DNA from: JANMEX01 sp031423755
Lineage (GTDB): Bacteria; Pseudomonadota; Alphaproteobacteria; Rhizobiales; Rhizobiaceae
Reading direction: 5' to 3'
NCBI GenBank assembly: GCA_031423755.1
Contig: JANPGC010000099.1
Coordinates: forward strand, 1 to 9,253
Length of the DNA stretch: 9,253 nt
Below, piece after piece: positions 1 to 5,660 of this stretch (position 1 is its first letter; each line of letters starts with the position of its first letter). The position numbers and the translations under genes are program-made. The notes under the pieces are model-generated. The model saw only the letters and a program-made list of their open reading frames with translations, was not told where the DNA came from and searched no databases.

Positions 1-297
1 TCGGCCTACATCGTCAACACCGCCCGCGGCGGCATCATTGACGAAGAGGCGCTGGTCAAACTGGTGGCGGATGGCAAGCTTGCCGGCGCGGGCCTTGATG
101 TGTTCGAGCATGAGCCGTCAATTAGCCGCAAACTGTTGAAACTTGCAGATTCCGGCAAGATCGTCCTCCTGCCGCACATGGCCTCCGCCACCATCGAGGG
201 CCGCATCGAGCAGGGCGAAAAAGTCATCATCAATATCAAGACCCACATCGATGGCCACCGCCCGCCAGACCGGGTGCTGCCCGCCCGACTGGCGTGA
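1..297 (+). CDS. D-isomer-specific 2-hydroxyacid dehydrogenase, C-terminal part (glyoxylate/hydroxypyruvate reductase type); 5' end outside window
   Basis: The reading frame is open from base 1 to a TGA at 295-297 and gives the last 98 residues of a cytosolic NAD(P)H-dependent reductase of 2-oxoacids. Visible family signatures are the NTARGG block (third D-2-hydroxyacid dehydrogenase signature, residues 6-11), the GAGLDVFEHEP block with the Glu that polarises the catalytic His, and LLPHMASAT with the catalytic His itself. The tail GHRPPDRVLP is typical of GyaR-like glyoxylate/hydroxypyruvate reductases. The Rossmann GxGxxG motif and the substrate loop lie upstream of the window, so the substrate cannot be settled. 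A 4-phosphoerythronate or phosphoglycerate dehydrogenase is less likely because the chain ends soon after the catalytic His, without an ACT domain. The gene is convergent with the SulP gene that follows. Confidence 0.9.
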   Translation, partial: SAYIVNTARGGIIDEEALVKLVADGKLAGAGLDVFEHEPSISRKLLKLADSGKIVLLPHMASATIEGRIEQGEKVIINIKTHIDGHRPPDRVLPARLA

Positions 298-316
298 CGG
301 CACGCGCAAAGTGCCG
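298..316. terminator. Short hairpin between convergent genes, possible weak terminator
   Basis: Directly after the dehydrogenase stop codon, CGGCAC (298-303) pairs with GTGCCG (311-316) across a 7-base loop. There is no T-run on either strand, so intrinsic termination would be weak at best. The remaining 39 bases up to the SulP stop codon show nothing else. Confidence 0.3.
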
Positions 317-355
317 CATGCCTGCGATAGATCAGCCGAAGAATAATCTCGACCG

Positions 356-2044
356 TCAGCCAATCGCCTGATGCGCCATCCGGCTGGCTTCGGCCATGTT
401 TTCGGCCCTGTGACCATGCTCAAGGACATGATGGGCGTCCATTTCTGCCGAAACGCCTGCGTTTGCTCCGGAATAGATCAGATAGACGCCGTGTTTGGCA
501 GCCCGGCTCGCCAGCGCCTTCAGCGCGTTGGCGCCGGTCGAATCGAGAAACGGCACACCAGAAAGATCAACAATGAATGCCTTGTGCCGGTCGGCGATTT
601 GCTCCAGCACGCTCGAGACTGACGAAGCCGCACCGAAGAAGAACGCACCGCTGATCCGGTAGGCGGCAATGCGTGGGTCATGCGTCAGGTCATCTGCAAA
701 CCCGCGCTTGCCATTGCTGCTGTCTTCCACGTCTGGCGCTGTCAAGGCGTCATGGGTTTCGACACTGATAGAGGCCGCCATGCGGTTGATGAAGACCACC
801 GCACCGATGGCAAAGCCCACTACGATGCCTTCAGTCAGGTCACGGAAAATCGTCAAAAGGAAGGTGGACAGGAGAATCAGCGCATCGGCCCTTGACGCGG
901 CGATCAGCGCGCGGAATTCACGCCTCTCGGCCATGTTCCACGCCACCGTTGCCAGCACCCCGGCCAGCGCCGCCAGAGGAATGTAGCTTGCCAGCGGAGC
1001 GGCCACGACCATGAATGCCAGCAGAAACAGCGAATGCAGCATGCCCGCCACCGGTCCGTGCGCGCCGGAGCGCACGTTGGTTGCCGTGCGCGCAATCGTC
1101 CCCGTAACCGGCAGGCCGCCAAACAGCGCCGATCCGATGTTTGCATAGCCCTGCGCAACGATCTCGCAATTGGACCGGTGACGCCGCCCGGTCATGCCGT
1201 CGGCCACGACTGCTGACAAAAGTGATTCAATTGCTCCCAACAATGTGAAGGCCGCTGCGTCCGGCAGCACCGCCCGAACGAGTGCGAGATCAAAGGTCGG
1301 CACAGATGGCCAAGGCAGGCTGCGCGGAATGCCGCCAAATTTCGTGCCGATTGTTTCCACCGGCAGATTGAACAGAGCCACAGCCGCCGCCGCGCCAGCC
1401 ACAGCAACCAGCATGCCCGGAATCTTCTGCGCAAAGCGCCGGGAAAGAACAATCACCGCAACAACAGCCAGACTGACCGCCACCGCCGCAGGCGTGAATG
1501 TCGGCAGCGCTTCGGCAAGCACCGGATATTTCTCCACCAGCGCTCCCGGCTCGGCCACCATCAGCTGCAATCCAAGCAAATCCTTGATCTGACTGGAAAA
1601 AATGATCACGGCGATACCCGCGGTGAACCCCACCGTCACCGGATAAGGGATCAATTTTATGTAGGTGCCGATTTTCAAGTATCCGACCGCCAGCAGCATC
1701 AGCCCGGAGAGAAAGGTCGCCAGCACCATGCCTTCGATGCCATTGCGCGCCACGCAAGCCGCGACCAGCACGATGAATGCGCCTGCCGGCCCTCCAACCT
1801 GAAACCGGCTGCCACCCAGAAGCGAGACCAGAAAACCGCCAATGATCGCTGTGTAAAGCCCGCGTTCTGGCCCCGCACCCGAGGCAATCGCGATCGCCAT
1901 TGACAGCGGCAGCGCAACAATCGCCACGGTCAGCCCAGCGATGACATCCGCACGGAAGTGCACAAGCCTGTAGCCCTCGCGCAAAACTGTCACCAGTTTT
2001 GGCGTGAACAGCCCGGCAAATCCCGGTGTTTGCGCTATGGTCAT
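356..2044 (-). CDS. SulP/SLC26 family inorganic anion transporter with C-terminal STAS domain
   Basis: This 562-residue inner-membrane transporter moves anions (sulfate, bicarbonate or dicarboxylate). The SulP signature is clear at residues 59-90: the P-E-R-G-L-Y-T-A block, then GGSRFQVGGPAGAF. A run of hydrophobic helices follows to about residue 430. From about residue 451 a cytoplasmic STAS domain contains VDLSGVPFLDSTGA, with the DSTG loop at 501-504, the site resembling the phosphorylated Ser of SpoIIAA. The start chosen is ATG at 2044 (MTIAQTPG), which gives a normal family N-terminus. The frame stays open upstream to 2677, but that extension is antisense to the photolyase and resembles no transporter. 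Seven G residues (plus-strand C's at 2049-2055) sit four bases upstream of the ATG as the only Shine-Dalgarno-like signal. The substrate is not determinable: there is no fused carbonic anhydrase and no sulfate-assimilation neighbour. The gene is divergent from the photolyase. Confidence 0.93.
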   Translation of the reverse strand: MTIAQTPGFAGLFTPKLVTVLREGYRLVHFRADVIAGLTVAIVALPLSMAIAIASGAGPERGLYTAIIGGFLVSLLGGSRFQVGGPAGAFIVLVAACVARNGIEGMVLATFLSGLMLLAVGYLKIGTYIKLIPYPVTVGFTAGIAVIIFSSQIKDLLGLQLMVAEPGALVEKYPVLAEALPTFTPAAVAVSLAVVAVIVLSRRFAQKIPGMLVAVAGAAAAVALFNLPVETIGTKFGGIPRSLPWPSVPTFDLALVRAVLPDAAAFTLLGAIESLLSAVVADGMTGRRHRSNCEIVAQGYANIGSALFGGLPVTGTIARTATNVRSGAHGPVAGMLHSLFLLAFMVVAAPLASYIPLAALAGVLATVAWNMAERREFRALIAASRADALILLSTFLLTIFRDLTEGIVVGFAIGAVVFINRMAASISVETHDALTAPDVEDSSNGKRGFADDLTHDPRIAAYRISGAFFFGAASSVSSVLEQIADRHKAFIVDLSGVPFLDSTGANALKALASRAAKHGVYLIYSGANAGVSAEMDAHHVLEHGHRAENMAEASRMAHQAIG

Positions 2045-2066
2045 ATCGCCCCCCCGACTCACGCTA

Positions 2067-2121
2067 TGCGAGCCTCGCACTTGCATGCATTTCTTGCAAT
2101 GCGCTCGAGGCGAGCATGCAA
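2067..2121. repeat. Cluster of short inverted repeats in the SulP/photolyase divergent spacer
   Basis: The 195-base spacer (2045-2239) contains TGCGA-GCC-TCGCA (2067-2079), then TTGCATGCA (2081-2089). An imperfect larger palindrome follows: TTGCAATGCGCTCG (2094-2107), AGG, and CGAGCATGCAA (2111-2121), whose arms match if two or three bulged bases are allowed. These could be operator sites for either divergent gene or part of a transcript leader. I recognise no known operator consensus here, and I do not see a convincing sigma-70 or EcfG-type promoter in the spacer. The rest of the spacer, apart from the leader ORF at 2217, shows nothing clear. Confidence 0.4.
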
Positions 2122-2203
2122 ATTGAGCATAGGCATTAGCTTGGGCAAAGTTTCCCTGACCAAGCCTTCCCCGACATTGTCGGCGCGTTATTTGCAGCGT
2201 TCT

Positions 2204-2243
2204 GAAGAGATTGAACATGACCACGAACAATTCGTCCGCATGA
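2204..2243 (+). promoter_or_regulatory. Short leader ORF (8 codons) with its own ribosome binding site, overlapping the photolyase start
   Basis: GAAGAGA at 2204-2210 is a reasonable Shine-Dalgarno sequence six bases before an ATG at 2217. That ATG opens an ORF encoding MTTNNSSA, ending in TGA at 2241-2243. The stop overlaps the photolyase ATG (2240-2242) in an ATGA arrangement, and the 12 bases before the photolyase ATG have no purine-rich site of their own. The layout fits translational coupling through a leader peptide. Two other readings are possible: a start at 2217 that has lost frame, or a sequencing indel. The bases around both ATGs are similar (ACATGACCAC and GCATGACCAC), so a small duplication may have made the second start. 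Confidence 0.45.
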
Positions 2244-3763
2244 CCACCGCTGCGCCCCGACCGCAAATCGTCTGGCTGAAGCGCGACCTGCGGCTGGCAG
2301 ACCACGCGCCCTTGTATGCCGCGACCCAATCCGGCGGCCCGGTCATCATGCTCTATGTTGTCGAACCGGACTATTGGAAGCTTGCCGACGTCTCGCCGCG
2401 ACACTGGCATTTCATCCATGATTGCCTGTGCAGCCTGCGCGAGGCGCTTGCAGGCATTGGACAGGTGCTTGTTATCCGGACAGGTTCGGTCGTGGGCGTT
2501 CTTGAATATTTTCGCCAAAGGATCGGTCCGTTTGACCTGCATTCGCATGAGGAGACCGGCAACGACTGGACCTTCAGGCGCGACCGTCAAGTTGCGGCAT
2601 GGTGCCGGGCACATGGCATGGCTTGGCGTGAACAGCCCTCGCATGGCGTTGTACGCGGCCTTGCCAACCGCGACCATTGGCAGAAACTGCGCGATGTGCG
2701 CATGGCAGCGCCTCTATGCGATATCCCCGTTTTTCGAGACTCGCTATCCGGGCTTGATTCAGGCAGGCTTCCTGCAAAAGACGACGCGCTGTTCGGGAGC
2801 GACGCCATCGGACGCGTGCAGCAGGGAGGCCGTGTCGAAGGCCAGCGCGTGCTTGCCTCTTTCCTCGAAGATCGCAGCCGCAAATACATGCAGACCATCT
2901 CCAAGCCCGGCATCTCCGCACGTCATTGTTCGCGCGTCTCAGCGCATATTGCCTATGGCTCGCTGTCTGTCCGGGAAGTCGAGCACGCCGCAAACGCCAA
3001 ACTCAAGGCGCTTGCCGGTCTTCGCGATGCGGACGCTGTCAGTCACCGTAAAAACATCTTGGCCTTCCTGTCGCGCCTCGCTTGGCGCTGTCATTTTGTG
3101 CAAAAGCTGGAGCAGCAGCCGCAAATCGAGTTTGCCTGCATGCACAAAGCGTTCGAAGGCATGCGCGAGCCGCATCACAATGAGGCGTTCTTCAAGGCAT
3201 GGAAAACCGGGCGTACCGGCTATCCGCTAGTCGATGCCTCGATGCGCTCCCTGCGTGAAAACGGCTGGATCAATTTCCGCATGCGGGCGATGCTGGTCTC
3301 ATTTGCCAGCTATCATCTTTGGCTCGACTGGCGCGTGACCGCGCCGCATCTGGCTAAGCTGTTCACGGACTACGAGCCAGGCATTCACTTTTCGCAATTC
3401 CAGATGCAGTCCGGCGTCACCGGCATCAATGCGATCCGCATGTACAGCCCGGTCAAACAGTCACTCGACCATGATCCCGAAGGCAAATTCATCCGCCGCT
3501 ATGTGCCTGAATTGAAAGATGTCTCGCCGCAGTGGATACACGAGCCATGGCGCATGCCAGTGCCGCCCAGCTCCTACCCGGCACCGTTGGTCGAACATGA
3601 AAGTGCCTTGAAACACGCCCGCGCGGAGATCAGCAAACGCTGGAAATCCGATGCATTCCGAGACACTGCCAAGGTCATCGCCAGGAAGCTCGGCAGCCGC
3701 GCCAGACAGCCTGACCGCAAAGCGAAGAAGCCGGCCAAGACGCAGCTTGAGTTTGATGTCTAA
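2240..3763 (+). CDS. Photolyase/cryptochrome-family flavoprotein, divergent branch
   Basis: This 507-residue protein has an N-terminal photolyase alpha/beta domain opening with QIVWLKRDLRLADHAPL (residues 9-25; the family's WFRxDLRxxDN motif), where an antenna pigment would bind. A C-terminal FAD-binding helical domain follows from about residue 200. Family landmarks are AWRCHFVQKLE (281-291), WKTGRTGYPLVDASMRSL (321-338), NGWINFRMRAMLVSF (341-355), LWLDW (360-364) and DPEGKFIRRYVPEL (412-425). Aligned by eye to E. coli photolyase, W277 and W359 are kept (W282, W364), but W306, W382 and W384 fall on non-Trp residues, and the DxDxxxNN stretch near the flavin is replaced by TDYEPGIHF. It could still repair pyrimidine dimers or (6-4) products, or be a sensory cryptochrome. 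The basic tail (481-501) may contact DNA. The start rests on the conserved N-terminus; the stop overlaps the convergent tetR stop by 4 bases. Confidence 0.88.
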   Translation: MTTAAPRPQIVWLKRDLRLADHAPLYAATQSGGPVIMLYVVEPDYWKLADVSPRHWHFIHDCLCSLREALAGIGQVLVIRTGSVVGVLEYFRQRIGPFDLHSHEETGNDWTFRRDRQVAAWCRAHGMAWREQPSHGVVRGLANRDHWQKLRDVRMAAPLCDIPVFRDSLSGLDSGRLPAKDDALFGSDAIGRVQQGGRVEGQRVLASFLEDRSRKYMQTISKPGISARHCSRVSAHIAYGSLSVREVEHAANAKLKALAGLRDADAVSHRKNILAFLSRLAWRCHFVQKLEQQPQIEFACMHKAFEGMREPHHNEAFFKAWKTGRTGYPLVDASMRSLRENGWINFRMRAMLVSFASYHLWLDWRVTAPHLAKLFTDYEPGIHFSQFQMQSGVTGINAIRMYSPVKQSLDHDPEGKFIRRYVPELKDVSPQWIHEPWRMPVPPSSYPAPLVEHESALKHARAEISKRWKSDAFRDTAKVIARKLGSRARQPDRKAKKPAKTQLEFDV

Positions 3764-4371
3764 TTTTCACCAAGCGCCGGCAGTCCTGCCAGCAGCAGAT
3801 CAATGAAACGGCTCAACTCTTCATCCAACGTCTCGACCGGCACGCCGACGAACCGCTGTTCCAGGCTGATCGAGACAATGCCATGCACCGCCGCAAACAG
3901 CGTGCGCGCCCGCACAATCAGCTGCGTCGCATTCAGCTTCGGCTGAAGGGCGGCCAGCGGCCCTGTGATTTGCGTGAGCAACTTGGCCTGTTCCAGTGAG
4001 AACCACTCCGGCACCTGCTTTTGGGCGGACATGTGAAACTGGAACAGCGCCCACCAGAGGTTAGGCTCGCGCCGCGCAAAGTTCAGATAGGTCTGCGCCA
4101 AGAGGTGCATTTGTCCGTGGTGATTGCCAGCGGTGGAGAGCGCCGCCGTCATCTCTTCATACAGCCGACGGAGTGTCCGGGCGTTCACCTCCAGTATCAG
4201 TGTGTCGAGATCGGCAAACGCATTGTAAAGCGCCCCCAACGCACAACCAGCATCGGTTGTGATGTCGCGGGCGCGCAGGTTCGCCAGACCGCCCGCCGCG
4301 ATCCGCGCCTGTGCGGCCTCGATCAGTCTTGTGCGCAAATCCTCGCGCTTCTCCACCCTTTTGCCTCTCAT
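3760..4371 (-). CDS. TetR/AcrR-family transcriptional repressor, likely regulator of the adjacent pspA-yiaAB operon
   Basis: This 203-residue cytosolic DNA-binding dimer has the TetR helix-turn-helix at about residues 32-59 (LRARDITTDAGCALGALYNAF, then a DLDTLI block typical of the end of the TetR_N domain). The C-terminal ligand/dimer domain includes NLWWALFQFHMSAQKQVPEW and resembles the WHG-type TetR C-domain. The effector is unknown. The start is the ATG at 4371, preceded on the minus strand by AAAGGCG about nine bases upstream. The gene is divergent from pspA across 108 bases that carry three identical-consensus palindromes, which argues for repression of both itself and pspA. Its stop codon overlaps the stop of the photolyase gene (shared 3760-3763), so the two transcripts are antisense at their 3' ends. 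Confidence 0.92.
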   Translation of the reverse strand: MRGKRVEKREDLRTRLIEAAQARIAAGGLANLRARDITTDAGCALGALYNAFADLDTLILEVNARTLRRLYEEMTAALSTAGNHHGQMHLLAQTYLNFARREPNLWWALFQFHMSAQKQVPEWFSLEQAKLLTQITGPLAALQPKLNATQLIVRARTLFAAVHGIVSISLEQRFVGVPVETLDEELSRFIDLLLAGLPALGEN

Positions 4372-4392
4372 TAACTTTCGCCTTTAGAAATG

Positions 4393-4462
4393 TGAACAGC
4401 GTTCAAAATAGTTCTTGAACATTGTTCACGAACTGCTATCTTGCATTTGTGAACGACGTTCA
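4393..4462. promoter_or_regulatory. Triple operator array, consensus TGAAC-N3-GTTCA (probable TetR-regulator binding sites)
   Basis: Three 13-bp perfect palindromes of the same form lie in the tetR/pspA spacer: TGAACAGCGTTCA (4393-4405), TGAACATTGTTCA (4416-4428) and TGAACGACGTTCA (4450-4462). Two more half-sites sit beside the middle copy: GTTC at 4411-4414 and GAAC at 4430-4433. That makes eight GAAC/GTTC half-sites in 68 bases. Centres are 23 and 34 bases apart, about 2.2 and 3.2 helical turns. The outer copy (site 1) lies just before the tetR start region, the middle copy covers the likely pspA -35, and site 3 covers the likely pspA transcription start. That is the expected layout for repression of both genes by the divergent TetR protein. 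The binding protein is inferred; the palindromes are directly seen. Confidence 0.8.
4415..4442 (+). promoter_or_regulatory. Predicted sigma-70-type promoter for pspA-yiaAB
   Basis: TTGAAC (4415-4420) and TATCTT (4437-4442) have a 16-base spacing, a fair match to -35 and -10 boxes. The -35 lies inside the middle palindrome and the start point would fall at about 4449-4450, at the edge of the third palindrome, so bound repressor would block both. No sigma-54 GG/GC element of the enterobacterial psp type is visible. On the minus strand TTCGTG with TATTTT 16 bases away is a weaker candidate promoter for tetR. Confidence 0.5.
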
Positions 4463-4479
4463 TAAACGGAGACAAGACA

Positions 4480-5169
4480 ATGTTCAAACAAATAGTGACA
4501 CTGGTGCGGGGCCGTTCGCATGATGCGGCCGAGCAAGTGATTGACGCCAACGCACTGAGCATTCTGCGCCAGCAAATCCGCGATTGCGCCGAAGCCATCA
4601 ACACCGCGCGCCGATCGGCAAGCCTTGCCACAGCGCAGCTTGATCAGGAGGCCCGCCACCACGCACGCATTCTCGAACAGATCGCAACGCTCGAAATGCG
4701 CACCGTCGCGGCTCTTGAGCAGGAGCGGCTGGACCTCGCCAAAGAGGGCGCGGAGTCCATCGCCCAGATGGAAAATGAGCGCGACACCTCGCGGATCGCG
4801 CAGCGCGCGTTTTCCAGCGAGATCGACAAACTGAAGGCCACGGTGCGCAATGCCGAGGAACGGCTGCGCGATCTGGAGCGCGGCCAGCGTCTTGCCGTCA
4901 CCGCGCAGAACACCATGCGGTTGCGCCAGACCAATCCCGCCTCGCGCTTTACCGCACTGAAGGAGGCTGAAGGCACATTGAACAAACTGCGCGCGCAGCA
5001 ACAGCTCGAAGAAGTCGCCGAGGCGGCGCTTGCCGACATGGAGGTGGCCTGGTGCCGCGACGGGCTGGAGGAGCGGCTGATTGAAGCTGGCTGCGGTCCG
5101 GCAAACCGCTCCCGCGCTGATGATGTGCTCGCCCGACTCCAAGCCAAAATCCAGACACCAACCGAATAA
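4480..5169 (+). CDS. pspA: PspA/IM30 family envelope-stress protein
   Basis: This 229-residue, almost wholly helical, charged coiled-coil protein belongs to the ESCRT-III-like PspA/Vipp1 superfamily, which binds stressed cytoplasmic membrane and limits proton leakage. The N-terminus MFKQIVTLVRGRSHDAAEQVIDANAL has the usual amphipathic membrane-binding helix, followed by long heptad-rich helices (about 28-150) and a further helical hairpin region to about 215. Length is close to E. coli PspA. It contains few aromatics and no signal peptide, as expected for a peripheral cytoplasmic protein. GGAG at 4468-4471 is the ribosome binding site, eight bases from the ATG. The gene heads an operon with the YiaAB gene 24 bases downstream and has no pspB, pspC or pspF nearby. 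Control appears to be by the divergent TetR protein. Confidence 0.92.
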   Translation: MFKQIVTLVRGRSHDAAEQVIDANALSILRQQIRDCAEAINTARRSASLATAQLDQEARHHARILEQIATLEMRTVAALEQERLDLAKEGAESIAQMENERDTSRIAQRAFSSEIDKLKATVRNAEERLRDLERGQRLAVTAQNTMRLRQTNPASRFTALKEAEGTLNKLRAQQQLEEVAEAALADMEVAWCRDGLEERLIEAGCGPANRSRADDVLARLQAKIQTPTE

Positions 5170-5193
5170 TCACGCCAACAAGGACACTATTCC

Positions 5194-5481
5194 ATGCAAA
5201 ACACCACCTATGCCATCAAGCCAAGCGACTCGTGGACCATGTTTACCGTCGCCAGCTTCATTCTGTCCGCCTCAATGATGGCTGGAGGCATCTACTTTCT
5301 TGAAGCGAGCTTTGCCGCCAAGGGCTTTTACGCCATGGCCGCCATCATGCTGGTCCACACCTCGATCTCTATCACCAAGACACTGCGCGACATCGAAGAA
5401 TCCCGCCGCATGATCAACAAGCTGGAAGACGCGAAGACCGAAAAGCTGCTGATGGACATCCACAAGGGCGGCGCGCTCTGA
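5194..5481 (+). CDS. YiaA/YiaB-type two-helix inner membrane protein
   Basis: This 95-residue protein has two predicted transmembrane helices, about residues 16-38 (starting MFTVASFILSAS) and 44-64 (GFYAMAAIMLVHTS), joined by a short loop. A charged, Lys/Glu-rich C-terminal helix (65-92) follows. The pattern DSW..F, a Gly-rich first helix, KGFYAM and then KTLRD after the second helix matches the YiaAB two-helix domain, whose function is not known. AGGA at 5181-5184 is nine bases before the ATG. It lies 24 bases after pspA, so co-transcription is expected. A plausible role is membrane partner or anchor for PspA in place of PspB/PspC, but this is inference from position only. Confidence 0.83.
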   Translation: MQNTTYAIKPSDSWTMFTVASFILSASMMAGGIYFLEASFAAKGFYAMAAIMLVHTSISITKTLRDIEESRRMINKLEDAKTEKLLMDIHKGGAL

Positions 5482-5497
5482 TCCAAATCATCTTGCC

Positions 5498-5617
5498 ATG
5501 GCTGACGCCATAACGGACAATCAATCACCCCGTCCTTCGCCACGCCTGTTGCAGGTTGCGAAGGACGGGCTGGACGTTTGGCTCGCTAATCCCATGTGCC
5601 TCAATTGGGAAACATGA
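5498..5617 (+). CDS. Possible small ORF of 39 codons, unsupported by homology
   Basis: An ATG at 5498 opens a 39-codon frame (MADAITDNQSPRPSPRLLQV, then a short segment ending in NPMCLNWET) closed by TGA at 5615-5617. It lies in the 179-base gap between the YiaAB gene and the next dehydrogenase. No convincing Shine-Dalgarno sequence precedes it, and I recognise no family. The strong stem-loop at 5529-5569 falls inside it, which argues that the region is mainly a transcript end. It is kept as a candidate because it fills most of the gap. Confidence 0.2.
   Translation: MADAITDNQSPRPSPRLLQVAKDGLDVWLANPMCLNWET
5529..5569. terminator. Strong stem-loop after the pspA-yiaAB operon, probable terminator or processing site
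   Basis: CCCGTCCTTCGC (5529-5540) is perfectly complementary to GCGAAGGACGGG (5558-5569), a 12-bp GC-rich stem. The 17-base loop contains a smaller CCTG/CAGG hairpin (5545-5548 with 5552-5555). It starts 47 bases after the YiaAB stop. Only a short GTTTGG follows, so it is not a classical U-tract terminator. It may act as a 3' stabiliser, a Rho-associated end, or a copy of a dispersed palindromic repeat. Confidence 0.55.
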
Positions 5618-5660
5618 GTGGCAGCGCCATGATTGAAAAAGAGAAAAACCGGAGCCCGTC

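Noticed and set aside
1958..2239. Upstream extension of the photolyase frame by 94 residues
   Set aside because: It overlaps the SulP N-terminus on the opposite strand, and the photolyase domain begins directly after the ATG at 2240.
2045..2239. EcfG or RpoE/ChrR-type promoter for the photolyase, as photolyases in alphaproteobacteria are often stress-sigma controlled
   Set aside because: I found no GGAAC plus downstream GTT element and no TGATCC-type -35 in the spacer.
2045..2677. Upstream extension of the SulP reading frame (about 211 more residues)
   Set aside because: It runs antisense through the photolyase N-terminal domain, has no membrane or other recognisable pattern, and the SulP family begins normally at the ATG at 2044.
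4372..4479. Sigma-54 promoter upstream of pspA, as in enterobacterial psp operons
   Set aside because: No GG-N10-GC element at the required spacing is visible; a sigma-70-like pair overlapped by the palindromes fits better.
4426..5142. 238-codon open frame on the minus strand across pspA
   Set aside because: It is a mirror of the GC-rich coding frame of pspA, crosses the operator region, and shows no domain; pspA itself is unmistakable.
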